The translations under genes and the position numbers were made by a program. 64,000 nucleotides of DNA, taken from assembly GCA_026225945.1 (NCBI GenBank), contig JAMJFZ010003163.1, positions 20,706,501 to 20,770,500 of the forward strand. Reading direction: 5' to 3'. The notes under the pieces were generated by a model. That model saw only the letters and a program-made list of their open reading frames with translations. It did not search any database and had not been told where the DNA came from. Shown here piece after piece: positions 1 to 11,188 of this stretch (position 1 is its first letter; each line of letters starts with the position of its first letter). This DNA is from Cricetomys ansorgei. Lineage: Eukaryota > Chordata > Mammalia > Rodentia > Nesomyidae.

Positions 1-239
1 CTGATAGCCAATGCTATCACTAACTACACTTAGAAGTGGCTCTTTACCTAAGACATTTCAGAACAAAAATATTAAATACGACCTAACCAATATTATAGAT
101 AAATCAACTAAAGGTTTATTAAGCAACCCACTTGAACGTAGATACAACACAAGCGTTAACAATCATGAAAGGAAATCGTCTCTTCATTGTCTACAGCTTT
201 ATTTCATGGACCACCCACTAGGCCGTGTATTAGATACAT

Positions 240-572
240 TGCTGAAGCTGTTATAAAACATCATGACCTTACGGATGAGAAGGTTTCTTTTGGCTTGCAG
301 CTCCAGAGGATAAAAGTCCATCGCAGCAGGGAAGCATGGCAGCCCCTGATATTTGTGGCAGTGGGAACAGGAAGCTGGGAGCTCACATCCGCACAGCAAG
401 CACTATGCAGGAAGTGAACAGGAAGTAGGGCCAATCCATCAACACTCAAAGCCTGCCCCCTCAGCATACTTGCTCCAGGAAGGCCTTGCCTGGCAAAGTC
501 TCTCAAACAATGTCACCAACCAAGTCTTCAAATCCTGGAGCATACTGGGAACATCTCTCATTTAGACCACCA
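240..572 (-). mobile_element. MaLR (MT-type) LTR fragment, reversed
   Basis: Read on the plus strand, this follows the complement of a rodent MaLR LTR: a TTATAAAACATCATGACC-like end, a GCAGGGAAGCATGGCAG block in the middle and a terminal ACCACCA. The element therefore reads on the minus strand. It is strongly diverged and no matching 5-bp target duplication was found, so both ends are approximate. It carries no coding capacity. Confidence 0.55.
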
Positions 573-629
573 ATGGCCATGGAAAGTGAGTAATACTTGT
601 ATCTATTTTACTGATAAGAACTAGGTCAT

Positions 630-799
630 TAGTGGTTCTCAAAGTGGGATCCCAAGGTCGGCAGCCTTAAACATCACCTGGCAGCTTGTTAGAAACACAA
701 ATTCTCAAGGTCACTCTTTGGCTGGTCCCTAGAAGTCTTGCATTTCAACAACATTTCCAGGAAATTCTAATGTGTGCAAAAGTTTGAGAACATCTGCCT
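630..799 (+). mobile_element. MER5A-like hAT-Charlie MITE
   Basis: It opens with AGTGGTTCTCAAAGTGGGAT and closes with AAAGTTTGAGAACATCTG, the two inverted ends of MER5A. Between them lie the family's ACATCACCTGG..CTTGTTAGAAA and CATTTCAACAA..TTCCAGG blocks. The length of about 170 bp is close to the usual 189 bp. This is a non-autonomous DNA transposon fossil shared by placental mammals, so the host sequence is at least that old here. Confidence 0.85.
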
Positions 800-2394
800 T
801 GGGGTAAATTTTCTTGGAAGTCTTGACTGCACATTGAGGTAACCTAGATACCATTAAACACTAATGTCTACATCCCAGACTTAGACACTTTTTATTTGGT
901 TGATCTAGGTATATACCTGTTTCCATCCATCTCAGGTACCTGTGATCAACAACACCACTATAAGTGAAGCTGATTGTCCACAAGGTCCCCAGAAAAAAAG
1001 AAAACGAAACTGTGGAAGCCAAATCTGAAACTCAAATCTGAGCCAAGTGTGAACTTTATCCATACATTGTCTCTGCTCAGAGTCTGGCCCAGGACCAGCA
1101 GCTGCATCCTCTGAGAGCTTGCGAGGGATGTAGAACCTCAACTCGTCTCCTCCACCTGAGCTAGCAAATCTGTATGTTAAAAAGATCCCTAGATGAGAGA
1201 CATAAGCTATAAAATGGGGAATGGGCAGATCATTACTCAGTGAAATTATATCATGTAGTTATCCATGTTGATACCATTGTTTTTATCAGTCTAGTAGTTA
1301 TTATTTGAAGATACTGATGAGACTCAGTTCCAAACCGATGTCTTTTCTCCAAGGTGTATCCTGACTTCTTTGTCAATTCATCACCAGAACAGCTGTTTGC
1401 TGAAAGTATGAGAAAGCTTACACTGCCTTGTACGAAAGAAAAAAAAAATGTGCCTTGAATTTTTAGGTATGCATTTTAAATATATAGTTAGGTCAGTATA
1501 AAAGAAAAGCAAAAAAATAAACATCAAAAAATGCAGAGTGGTTGCTTTACACTTGCATCTACTGGAGCCGGAAGACAAAGTATCTTTGAACTCCAGAACC
1601 AAGACCAGAAACTCCGAGTCTCAAATTCCTACTCTAATAGTAAATAGGAGAGGAATGTGTGATGAGACAGCTATTCTCTACTCCAAAGGAGTTAAGAATC
1701 TGTCAAGCAGGAGTGAGAAATAAATTGGGCGATAGCACTTGTTAGTAATGAAAGTGAAGTATAAGCTACAGATAGCCACATGTATGAATTTTACAGGTGT
1801 GATGGAGAGAGAAGCAAATTGCTCAAGGATACGTGGTATACAAATGTTAACTACGTAACATGCAACCTAGTAACACACAGGTTTACAGATAAAGAACAAA
1901 CCAAAATTTTCAAAGGATAAATATTACATTTGAACATCAGTTGCCTCTGAAAGAGAGAATACAACCAGGAGATAGTGGTTCTCTCTTTTACTATATTCCA
2001 TATTTACTCTATTTACTTCTTAAGTATATATTCTTAATACTTCTTAAATATATTACTATATTTACTATATTCTTCTTCTTAAGCTGGGAGGCAAGTCCTA
2101 GTACTTGGGTCTTTGTGATATTCTTAGTATAGTTTTGTATGTCTGAAACACCTAGTGTCTGTTTTCTTAGAAAAAAAAAAGAAGAAGAAAACAAAATAAA
2201 AACAATTTTTACTTTTTTTGCTCTCTCGGGATTAACACTCTCAAACTTAATCTGAGACCATGACAATTTTCGTTACACTTGGCAGAGTTGGGGTGGAGGG
2301 TGGGGTCAGGATATGAATGATCCCTACCGCACATTCTGAATGCCTCATTAATTTATTTCTACAAAAAGCAATATTAGTTACATTGGGTTACATG
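800..2394. other. Unassigned non-coding DNA
   Basis: No gene or recognisable interspersed repeat was found. About 1985-2075 is an AT-rich low-complexity patch with overlapping TATATT and CTTCTTAA motifs, and 2170-2220 is A/T-run rich. Frames in this stretch are short and have no family features. Confidence 0.6.
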
Positions 2395-2395
2395 G

Positions 2396-2483
2396 GTGTG
2401 CATCAATGCACACATGTACACCCATACACGTGAGCGTGCGTGCGCAGACACATCACACACACGCGCGCGCGTGCGCGCGCGCC
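2396..2483. repeat. Alternating purine-pyrimidine tract with a pure CG core
   Basis: Imperfect CA/TG sequence runs into CACACAC and then a CG-alternating core at 2462-2482 with nine CpGs. Such a sequence readily adopts Z-DNA. Because CpG is depleted in rodent DNA, a cluster this dense outside any CpG island is unusual. Confidence 0.9.
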
Positions 2484-2726
2484 AAGTATTCGAGAGTATC
2501 AAAGCATGGTGAGTATAAGCTCTAGTCTAAGCTCTAACTGCTGTCTTGGAGTTGTTTAGTGAATCACTCCCTGCTCTATTGATGCCTAAGACTGGGAAAT
2601 TAAACACAACCATTGCCAAAATGAATCTAGCTGAAGTTACACTGCACCGACATATATAGGTGCTTGCTGAGTGCGAGCTTTGTTCTGATCTAACTGCTTC
2701 GGAACCTTGATCCATATTAAGGATTC

Positions 2727-2832
2727 ACAGTAGTCCTGTGAGATAAGGTACTATTATCTCCATTTTATAGACCCGTAAAGGCCATATTTTGTGCAAAGTC
2801 ACAAAGCTTATCAAAGTCTGAGCCAAGATCCA
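2727..2832 (-). mobile_element. MIR SINE fragment, reversed
   Basis: The plus strand shows the complement of MIR in order: a TCCTGTGAGATAAGGTACTATTA block, then CATTTTATAGAC, then GTGCAAAGTCACAAAGCTTATCAA, then GAGCCAAGATCCAA. This covers the central and 5' part of the element. Confidence 0.8.
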
Positions 2833-3239
2833 ACTAGATCAGCTGTCTCCGGAGCTCGCGCGGAACCTTGCGGAAGTGACCAGCAAAGAGAGTTTTTTAC
2901 TCCGGAAATTAATAAAGATTTGCTCATACTCATAACTCCTCTCAAATGACAGAAACTCTCACATGTGGCAAGAACTCTGTGGTTAATGAATTTAAATAAA
3001 GGCAATTGCTCTGGCTAGAAGACTGTTCTAACTCCTTGCAGCTACAAGGCTGATCATTGGGTCAGCAGTGCCGCTTGCAGACTTAAAGAAACAGACCCCA
3101 AAAGCCACTCCAGGCCTGCTCATGTTAAAATTTTTGAGAGTGAGGGAAGAATAATGGACATAAACTAAGCCCATATACTGAAGCCACGCTGCCCAAGTTT
3201 AAATTCAGGCTCTTGATCACCACATGGTTTGGAAGGAGA
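2833..3239. other. Unassigned non-coding DNA
   Basis: Single-copy-looking sequence between a MIR and a T-rich tract. No repeat family, coding frame or RNA gene was recognised. Confidence 0.5.
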
Positions 3240-3277
3240 TTTTGTTTTGTTTTGTTTGTTTTGTTTGTTTGTTTTTA
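3240..3277. repeat. TTTTG/TTTG low-complexity tract
   Basis: Runs of TTTTG and TTTG are followed by T5AAT. A G-run (GGGGGGGGAGGGGG) follows at 3307-3320. There is no clear poly-A-bearing SINE next to it. Confidence 0.85.
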
Positions 3278-3866
3278 ATTTGTGTTACTTCCGATTCCTC
3301 TTATTTGGGGGGGGAGGGGGACTACTGTCCTCAGAGAGCTATTCTGAGAGTTATACACCTAAGGACTTAAAAAAGGGCTTTATGCACACTGTGCATGGTA
3401 CATGTGCTTGCTGCTAGTTGTTACCTCCACACCAATTCTGTGCTCCTTCAAGGATGAAATCAACATAAATCCATATCAACTCTCCCTAAGGACCACGGAG
3501 TGTGTCTACTGTGAACCTCTGCCTGAGTCTTAAGGACAGGGCGCTGGCTTGGAGAATGCACTCATCTTCTGCACTGAGGCATTTGAGAAAGGAAAAGGAG
3601 TTAGAGAAAAAAAAGGTAAGCTACATAATTATCCCATGAAATAATATATGTGCATAAAAAAAAAAATATCTATCTGGTATCTAGCAGTGACAAGACCCAA
3701 TACCAACAAGCGACATCCTTCAAATCTGTTTTCCTTTTGATTTAGTTAGCATTGCTTCAACGTCACTGTAGTGTTTTAGAAGCTGAGAGATCTCTCAAGG
3801 CTCTCAGCCTAGCCCTTTAAGTGGGAGGAAGCAGGACTGTGGTGCAGGATGTCATACTAGGGTGTG

Positions 3867-3882
3867 CCTGTAGGGGGCAGAG
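3867..3882 (+). promoter_or_regulatory. CTCF-like motif
   Basis: CCTGTAGGGGGCAGAG matches the CTCF core (CCASYAGRGGGCRS) at all core positions except the third. It lies in sequence not recognised as a SINE. Motif match only; occupancy is unknown. Confidence 0.5.
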
Positions 3883-5399
3883 TTCCATGGCTTTGCTTGG
3901 GGCTTCCTTCTCAGTGGTCTTCCTCTCTACAAGAAAGATCAGGTAACTGAATTCATGTTGTTTCACAGCTGTTTCTTCACAGACCTCTCTTTCTGAAGTG
4001 CAACTGTCTGAGAATCGACATCGTGAAAAATGTGAAGAAATAGGGAGAAAGATTCGTACTCGGAAAAGCTAATGAGAGAGTATGCTCTCAAGTGTCACCC
4101 AACCCTATTTCTCCAACTGAATTCAAATAATATTTTGTTGTCCATTAATACGGTGTCTCCCAAAGAAGAGATCATTTGAAGCACCGAGAAACAGATTGAT
4201 TTTATTGTCAAGGGAAATATGTTCAAATTCCACCCTAACAACTAGATTTCCATCACAGAACACATTTTTTTTTTTCATCTGTTAGCTGAAGTGCTTCCAA
4301 CACACTATTCTACTGCTGCCTTTGAAGGGGAATTAATACAGTCTCACTAAGTTTCTGTTTATTTGAAACATAACATGTGGGCAGAGTAAAAAGAATTTTC
4401 AAGCAGGTGTTTGCCATAATACAAATCTCACCTGGCTCCTGTGGCCAATAACTCCTTCAGTTAAACAGATCGCTGGACTCAGAGAGTGACTCTTGAAATG
4501 CACTCCAATAGAGTCATGTTTTGGCTGCGCTCCACCATCCTGAAGGAATCGTATGAAACCATGTTTCACTCAATGATGTCTAATGAGTCCCTAGTAAGTA
4601 TTAAAAACAAATAAAATAAATTTTATCAGCAAATTAAAGTTTGCATGACTAAAATACTGGTGTTAGTTTTGAAGAACAAAAGAAAGAATGAAGGAGAGAG
4701 AAGTGGGGGGGAGAAAACAAAGATATAAGTTTGGGTGGCACTATTGTAACAGGGCACCCACCAGGGATATTTCCTTTTGTTCTTATTTTAGGCATGCGTG
4801 TGGCTGTTTCCATAGGTGGGGTCATCATAGCCAGCCTCTACTCCTGATGTAAAGGATTTAGCATGGCTTTACCTTAACGGAAGCATTTATGACACTCATT
4901 TATTGCAGTTCAAGGGGAACATATCTAGAAGCTGTCCACTACTGAAGGGACAGAAGACCTTCATGAGACTCCTCACTGTAGGAAGTAGGAATGCCAGGCA
5001 AACAAAGAAAATAGCAGGGCCTTCTGCTCAGGCTTCTGCCCTTTAAGAAGGTAAAGACTTCGAGCTGATGCTTCTCAAGGCCCTCATAACAGGAAAAAAA
5101 CTAAGTCTGGAGTCTTCGTGTGGCTGTTGGCACAGATTCTTATTCTACCCGGGATCTCAAATATCCTTGCAATAAATTCCAATCACCCCGAGTAATTGGT
5201 ACAGGTTTGTTCATTACACCCCAGGGAAGCTGGTGGTCCAAAACAGCACAGCTGCTCAGAACTGAAGAATTGGCCCCAACAGTGTGATGGGGCCTCTCAC
5301 AGAAGAAGAACCCAGGAATTCATGAGTCAGGCTCAGCCACCCAGTGCTGTAGGTGCATCCTTTCACATGACATGAGGTTGGGGGCAAATGTGCGGATTT
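3883..5399. other. Unassigned non-coding DNA
   Basis: No gene or certain interspersed repeat. The sequence at about 4050-4700 is moderately AT-rich with TTAATA and ATTGATTTTATTG motifs and no low-complexity tract beyond short A/T runs. It could be old unique sequence. Confidence 0.5.
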
Positions 5400-5520
5400 G
5401 ACAAGCAAGAGGCCAAGGTCCTGAGGGATTGAACTCTTTGCCTAAAAGTGTACAAACAGTATGTGGCAGAGATAGGACAAAAAAAAAATGACTGATGGAC
5501 TCCAGGTGCATGCTCCGGGC
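5400..5520 (-). mobile_element. Probable MIR fragment, reversed
   Basis: CTTTGCCTAAAAGTGTACAAACAGTATGTGGCAGAGATAGG (split here by the eye into the family blocks TTGCC..GTCACACAGC and GTGGCAGAG) follows the complement of the MIR core. The match is weaker than at the other MIR copies in this window, and boundaries are approximate. Confidence 0.45.
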
Positions 5521-6069
5521 CATCCTGTGTGTAATTTTATCTCATCCATGACAACTCTGCGAAGCTGGGATGACCCATCACCTAAAGCTACTGGAATAAG
5601 ACAATGCAATTGACTTGACCTTGCTGCCAGGGTGACCTGTTTTTTCTTACCTAAGGAGCTCGAACTGTTAACAAGGAAGTTTAGAGGAGGAAGAGGTGCA
5701 TGACTCAGTTCTGAAAGGACACGACTTTGCTAAGAATACTCTGATGGTGGAAGTGGCTTGTTTGCATCTTATTTGGGGCAACACTGAGGAGGCTGCAGCA
5801 CGGTTTTGCTATTTGCTACCCATCATTGGGTTATTTTCCATGGAACCTTCCTGATCCCTGTTTTCTGGATTCATTTCATACAAAACATGTCTAGTTGGGG
5901 GAGGTGTAACTGGCAGAAGACCAGCCCTCCTGATATCTTAAGGCTCGTTTCGTTTTTGTATTATCTAACAATTAACTATTAACTAACAATTTGCCTTGTG
6001 ATTCCTCATCTAGCACTGGCTCAGCTGATGGGGGAAGCCACTGGCGAAGGGGTGACTTGGCTAGTGGAT
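5521..6069. other. Unassigned non-coding DNA
   Basis: No repeat or coding signal recognised. A short TTTTATCTCATCCATGACAA segment at about 5535 may be another MIR remnant but is too short to call. Confidence 0.4.
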
Positions 6070-6370
6070 AGGCCATTGTGTCTGAAATAGAAATCAATTG
6101 CAGCCATGCAGATTGCAAAAGAAGGTGCAAATAAAATTACTGTAAATTTAATTAAAACATTCCAGCCAAGACCATACATTTGGTATTGATTACCTGGCCT
6201 GCAATTTCAGGGAGTTAATTAACAGCCTCCTCCTGGACAACAAGTGAAAGCCAGATCTGATGCCGGTTGTCCTAGCAACAAGTAGGCCAAAGCAGTGCAC
6301 AGATTAAATGGGAAGGAAATACAGCATCGTATTGAATTATACTCGAATGCAATGATTTAAAAATATGAAG
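6070..6370. promoter_or_regulatory. Candidate conserved regulatory block (homeobox and RFX motifs)
   Basis: Repeat-free AT-rich sequence carrying the palindromes TTTAATTAAA (6147-6156) and GTTAATTAAC (6214-6223), a TTGATTACC motif near 6187, and GTTGTCCTAGCAAC (6266-6279), which matches the RFX X-box palindrome at 11 of 14 positions. Such clustering is typical of developmental enhancers. Function is inferred from motifs alone. Confidence 0.35.
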
Positions 6371-6967
6371 AGGCAACTTCAAGTTCAAAGCACACTTCCT
6401 GAGCCCGAGTCATTTTATGATTCTAATTGGGCCAGAATAGAGTGTTGGTGCTGACAGACAGGAAGACAGGGTGTGAGTGTGGGGACAGAAGTCAGTTCAG
6501 ACCGTCTGTTTCCATTAGAACACTCCCCCAGCACTTCAGACTGAGGGGACTGTCTCCCCAAGAATTTATCTGAAGCAAGAAAACAGGTCAGGATGAATAA
6601 TCCCCTGGATCAATAAAGAGAAGAGAATTTACTTTCTCTTCCCCAGAACACAAGCAATGGCAAAAAGCCCATCCTAGGGACCATCATAGAAACCGTTTCT
6701 TGTCCTGTGTTAATGCCCATGCTGGGTCCTGATGAGTGTGCACTCTGGGGTCCCTCCCTGGTTTCTCCTAGCTGAAGGTTTTGTTTCTTTCTGACAGAGG
6801 TAGATCTCTGAATCTGGTGGCTTCATGTGGGTTGGCTGATGACGGTGGTCCTTAATTAGCCTTGAACTTCCAAAGAGATGGCATCACTTAGCCAGTCTGT
6901 AATTGAACTCCACCTCTGCCACCGCCACTACGCCATACACACACCTTGTTTGTGGAGTTACCAATTC
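6371..6967. other. Unassigned non-coding DNA
   Basis: No coding or repeat family signal recognised between the motif cluster and the MaLR LTR that follows. Confidence 0.5.
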
Positions 6968-6972
6968 GGTAT

Positions 6973-7341
6973 TGCACTGGTCTGTCTTGGGTTGTTATAA
7001 CTAATACCACTGGCTGAGACATTTTATAGAAACGGCATTTCTTCTCTCCATTCTGGAGGATGGGAAAGCCATGGTAGGCATCAGCATCTTCTGGTGCATC
7101 ACCCCGCAGTGGAAAAGCTAAAGGGAAAACATCATACACGGGGAGAACCATGAATGGGACTCACTTTCCTGACAGCCTGCTCTCCTGGTACTTAACCCAT
7201 TCTTAAAACAAGTCCATCAATCCATTCATGAGGACTCTGCCTTTATGGCCCAATCAACTTCCACTCGGATCCATCTTCCAACACCAGCTGGGGATGAAAC
7301 TTTCAACATACGGATTTGAGAGCCACATCCAAACTACAGCA
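6973..7341 (-). mobile_element. MaLR solo LTR with exact 5-bp target duplication
   Basis: On the minus strand the element begins TGCTGTAGTTTGGATGTGG and ends with ..CAGTGCA, so it has TG..CA termini. GGTAT lies immediately before (6968-6972) and after (7342-7346) it, the 5-bp duplication expected of ERVL-MaLR. The interior shows the complement of the MST/THE1/MLT1 layout, including TTCATGAGGACTCTGCC and CCAACACCAGCTGGGGATG. No internal region remains. Confidence 0.8.
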
Positions 7342-7554
7342 GGTATTCTAGCCTAGAGTTCTGCTCACTCTTGATACAAAAATAATCCCAAAGGGATGGT
7401 ATGAAGATGGTGACCAGATAGAAGTTCCCTTGACCCTGAATTTGCTTCCTATCAGGAATGGAGCTGGGTGCTTTCCTGGGTGCCTGCTTCATTTAACATT
7501 CATGTTACATCCTAAAAGACCACGGGTTTGAGCTCCAAGGAAACTGAGGTTCTA

Positions 7555-7886
7555 TGGTGGTTTGAGTGAGAATGTTCCGAATCGTCTTGGGCATTTGAGC
7601 ACTTGGTCCCTAGTTGATAGCATTGTTTGGAGGTTTAGAAGGTGCAGCCTTGCTGGTGGAAGTACATTGCTAGGAGAAGACTTTGAGATGAAAGGCCTCC
7701 CCCAACTTCCAGTTTGCTCTGTCTGCTTGGTGCTTGCGGTTGAGGATAGGATATGAACTCTTGTCCTCATGCTCCTGGTGACCATGGATTTTTTTTTAAT
7801 CCCTCTGGAAGCATAAGCCAAAATAAGCTCTCTCTTCATTGCCTTTGATCGTGGTGTTGTACCAGAGCAGTAGAAAACTAATACCA
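7555..7886 (+). mobile_element. Rodent MaLR (MT-type) solo LTR
   Basis: The LTR starts TGGTGGTTTGAGTGAGAATG and contains the family's ACTTGGTCCCTAGTTGATAG block. It ends with a degenerate AATAAG poly-A signal, then GCCTTTGATCGTGGTGTTGT and TAGAAAACTAATACCA. Flanks GTTCT (7549-7553) and GTTCA (7887-7891) resemble a decayed 5-bp duplication. Confidence 0.75.
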
Positions 7887-8628
7887 GTTCATAAAGGTGA
7901 GTTACTCCAGTCATAATCTCATTATTAATATATTGCCAAGCCATCTTTCCAAAGTCTATTCTCTTCCCACCATTCAAACAGCTTTCCAGTCTTTGCTATG
8001 ACTTTAATATTAAAGCAGAATCCTAAGCGCAACTCTCATTGGTTAGCTGTGAAAATGGAGACAGGTAGAGGGGCAGAATCAATCTACTCGGCCGCCCTCA
8101 CATACATACAAAATACCTGCTGTGACACCTCTATAGCAGCCAGTGCTCTGGGGACATAAGGAAAGCTCTGGCTACCATCGTGAGTTCCTGCTCATCAGAG
8201 AGAAACTCTGATGGGCTGTCCAGAACCTGGTTCCCTACCCCTTGCATTGCATCTGCAGAATCCCAGCTGGTGCTGTAGGCTGTAGTTTGTTTCTCGCTAG
8301 CAATCACTAGCAAACGTACACATACTCAAAGAAAAGGAGATACCAACTTTGTGACTGGAAGGTGCTGGGTTTAATGTCTTGACCAGATTTAACTTATTCA
8401 GCTTACTGAGATGATGAGGCAAGTCCTGGGAAGAGCCCAACATCAGTGTAAGTTCTGGATGTGTTCCCTGTGTACCTGCACAGATCACTTCTGTTTGGAC
8501 ACTAGCTCTCTGTAAAATAAAGAGAAGTAAGCCAAACCACAAGACACAATGCTACCCTGTATTACACTTGTAGGACAAGTGTATTTCTAGAGAAATTTTA
8601 TACCTATGCTAGAATAAAGAAAACTGTC
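7887..8628. other. Unassigned non-coding DNA
   Basis: No gene or repeat family recognised between the MaLR LTR and the next B2 SINE. Confidence 0.5.
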
Positions 8629-8845
8629 AGGGCTGGAAAGATGGCTCAGGGGTTAAGAGCACTGGCTGTTCTATCAGAGTACCCACGTTCAGTTCCCAGC
8701 CTTGTGCCTCTTAACTCTCTGTAACTTCAGTTCCGGGTCATCAGATGCCCTATTCTGTCTTCCTTGGCCACTACACACAAGTGTTGCACAGACATATATG
8801 CAGAAAAAAAAACCTCCCTTATACATAAAATAATAATTTTAAAAA
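8629..8845 (+). mobile_element. B2 SINE, old copy
   Basis: GGCTGGAAAGATGGCTCAGG and GGTTAAGAGCACTGGCTGTTC are the tRNA-derived A-box head of B2. They are followed by a decayed body and an A-rich ATACATAAAATAATAATTTT tail. The usual CTCF-like GATGCCCTCTTCTGG has mutated to GATGCCCTATTCTGT, so the motif is lost in this copy. Confidence 0.9.
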
Positions 8846-9224
8846 ATGATGTCTAAAATAAGAAAACTAAAATTCTTTCTTATATGGATTCACACATCAC
8901 TGAAATAAAAAAAAAAATAGAAGTTTTATAGTTTGCTACTTAAATCTACCTCCAGCTGCCTGAGGGTTAAGCTTTGAGAAAGGTTATGGAAAATCGAGGA
9001 TCTTGAAGTCAAGAGCTGCCACCTTCCCCTCTTAACCTTGATTTCTGCTCTAAATCAAGTCCATCTAGTCAGGACCTCCCAGCTTCCTGCCTCCCCTCTT
9101 TCCCAGCCCTGCCTTGACCCAGAATATGGTGCCCGGTAAACCATCGGGCAGGCATTCACAAGCAACAGGATGGACACATTTGGTTTGGGAGTAGGAGTGA
9201 GAGAAGGGGATCAGACATTCAGAC

Positions 9225-9440
9225 AAACTGCCTTCAGTCAAATCTAGGTCTCAGCTGTACTAACAGCATGACTCTGGGGAGTTACCTAACTCTAGAGTTC
9301 CCCGGACCTCAGCTTATTCAACTCTGAAATAGGTGAACTAACATTCAGATGACTGATGTGAAGGTCACGTGAGTTCTTAACGACAAAGGCCTGAGGCAAC
9401 GCCTGACACAAGAGGAACCTCAAAAGCATTGCCGGTTATG
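9225..9440 (+). mobile_element. MIR SINE
   Basis: The element reads in sense order: AACAGCATGACTCTGGGGAGTTACCTAACTC, then ACCTCAGCTTATTCAACTCTGAAATAGG, then GATGTGAAGGTCACGTGAG, then a CTGACACAAGAGGA tail. This spans the core and the 3' half of MIR. Confidence 0.75.
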
Positions 9441-10045
9441 CGGATCACAAGCATCTTCTTGTCCTCAGCAGCAGACACGGACAGAGGGCTCCTGTGCATG
9501 CGCAGAGGTCATCTGCTTAGACAGCCTCACGCGTGGCAGTTCAGCTCCATCCTTCCCAAGAAGATGCTCAAGTGGAGACTGTACAGACGCACCGGAGGAG
9601 ACTGAGGAGGAGGACAGGAGTCCATAGATTCTCAGCTCGGATGTTCCAATCTAAGGCTGTTATTCGGTCACCATTTGGGGGTCCTTTCCCTTGTGTCGTA
9701 TCAGCCCATAAAATGACCTTTAGTTTCTTGGGCTTCCATTTATTAAGCATGCGCATGCAGACTTGCATCTCTGTGTGGAGCCTCGTTAAAGGGAGCTATA
9801 AAGTGACTGCCGGACAAGAAGGAAGAATCAAATTCTCAGAGAGCCAGGAGGCTAATGAGAAAGAGTGCACTTCCAACAGTAGAGGATAAAAGAGAGCATG
9901 GGCAGAAATATTCCAAACCTCACTTTAAATTTTCCAAAATAAGAGTATTTTCAACATCTTGAAGTCAGAGGTTTCCTTCTTAAAGAATGAGACCCATGTA
10001 ATAATACTTCATGTAATATTAAGCCCAAATAGAGTCTTCCCTTCT
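9441..10045. other. Unassigned non-coding DNA
   Basis: A 118-codon frame starting at 9533 has no signal sequence, domain motif or supporting context and is best read as chance. No repeat was recognised. Confidence 0.5.
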
Positions 10046-10105
10046 CGTGCAAACTTTTGCTGAACACCTATTATGTTCCAAGAATAGCTGGATGGAAGAA
10101 ATGTG
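10046..10105 (-). mobile_element. L2 3'-end fragment, reversed
   Basis: TTTTGCTGAACACCTATTATGTTCCAAGAATAG follows the complement of the L2 terminus (TATTGAGCACCTACTATGTGCCAGGCACTG) over a short stretch. Confidence 0.5.
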
Positions 10106-10439
10106 TTATTTAATTAAAAATAACCCTACCTCCTGGGACTATTCACCTTTTCCCACCAGCAGGTGGGTGAGTGGGTGCTTCTGATGTTCTCAGAGCTCTA
10201 GGCCCTGGCTCTGTGTAGTGTGTCAGCTCAGTGTGTCCCGTCTCTGCTCTTCCGGGATGGCCTGGCAGAGGGCATGACCTCAGCCCGATCGCAGCCTCGC
10301 TCTGAGCTTTCTCACTGGAGACCATGGTTATTCTTCCTCGTTTTTTTTTTTTCAGATATCTGATGCTGTGTCCAACATGGGGCTAGGCCCTCTGGCAGGT
10401 AGAGGAGAACGATGCCAGGAGGTCAAATGAAGTGAGAGA

Positions 10440-10722
10440 AGAATGTGCCTCCGTGTGCATGCATGCACACATGAGTGTATAGTCAAACATGTGTGCAATA
10501 GAAAAGGATGCATGGGCACACATATGCATATGTATGTGAGCATACATGTAATGGGAGAGATAATACATGCACACATCCATACACATGTGTGCAAATATCT
10601 ATAAAGGAAGAGTATGCATGTGTGCATATGTGTATATGTAAACACATGTGTGATAGAACACACGTGTGTGCATGCACATGTGTGCTGGCACGTGTGAGAG
10701 TGTGTGTGTGTATGAGAGAAAG
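10440..10722. repeat. Degenerate TG/CA alternating region
   Basis: ATGTGTGCA, CACATATGCATATGTATG and TGTGTGTGTATG segments make a mostly alternating purine-pyrimidine region of about 280 bp. His/Thr- or Cys/Val-rich frames over it on both strands are repeat artefacts. Confidence 0.8.
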
Positions 10723-11169
10723 ATGAAACACTAGAGAGCAACTTCTCGGTTTTGGTTCCCCATATCTTCAGTAACTGAAGCCTCCCTGACTCCTGCTCCT
10801 CCACTGGCTTTTTATTAAGTGCAAGGATGATCACAACAGAATTGCATTCCCAACAAAGAGAGGAAATACATTAGAAAATAAAGATGATGGCTGTAACATT
10901 CTAGGAAACTTAAAAGCAAGTTACAGAGCCAAGCACGGCTTTCAAATTTGCAGGCACCACAGGTATGCACTTGTATGTCCACAAGAGGAGGGAAGGTCAA
11001 GGGACTGAGGCACTTCATCCTGACGGTTGTGTTCTGAAGCATTAAACAGGATCTGCAATTCTCTCTTTTAAAATGCATCCTTTTAGTCTACGAGCCTGTT
11101 CTCGAGAAGAAGATTTGGGCACGAGCCCATAAAAACCTATTGTTTCAGGAAAAATCCAATGGGTTGAAT
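10723..11169. other. Unassigned non-coding DNA
   Basis: No repeat family or coding feature recognised. Confidence 0.5.
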
Positions 11170-11171
11170 GT

Positions 11172-11188
11172 CCCCGCAGAGGGCAACA
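11172..11188 (+). promoter_or_regulatory. CTCF-like motif
   Basis: CCCCGCAGAGGGCAACA keeps the AGAGGGC centre of the CTCF motif and the 5' CC, in sequence with no recognised SINE. It is a weaker match than the sites at 3.87 and 23.2 kb. Motif evidence only. Confidence 0.35.

Noticed and set aside
10325..10360. CpG island or promoter around the slightly GC-rich parts near 10.2 and 11.2 kb
   Set aside because: CpGs are scattered and few, with no TATA or initiator context and no exon-like frame downstream.
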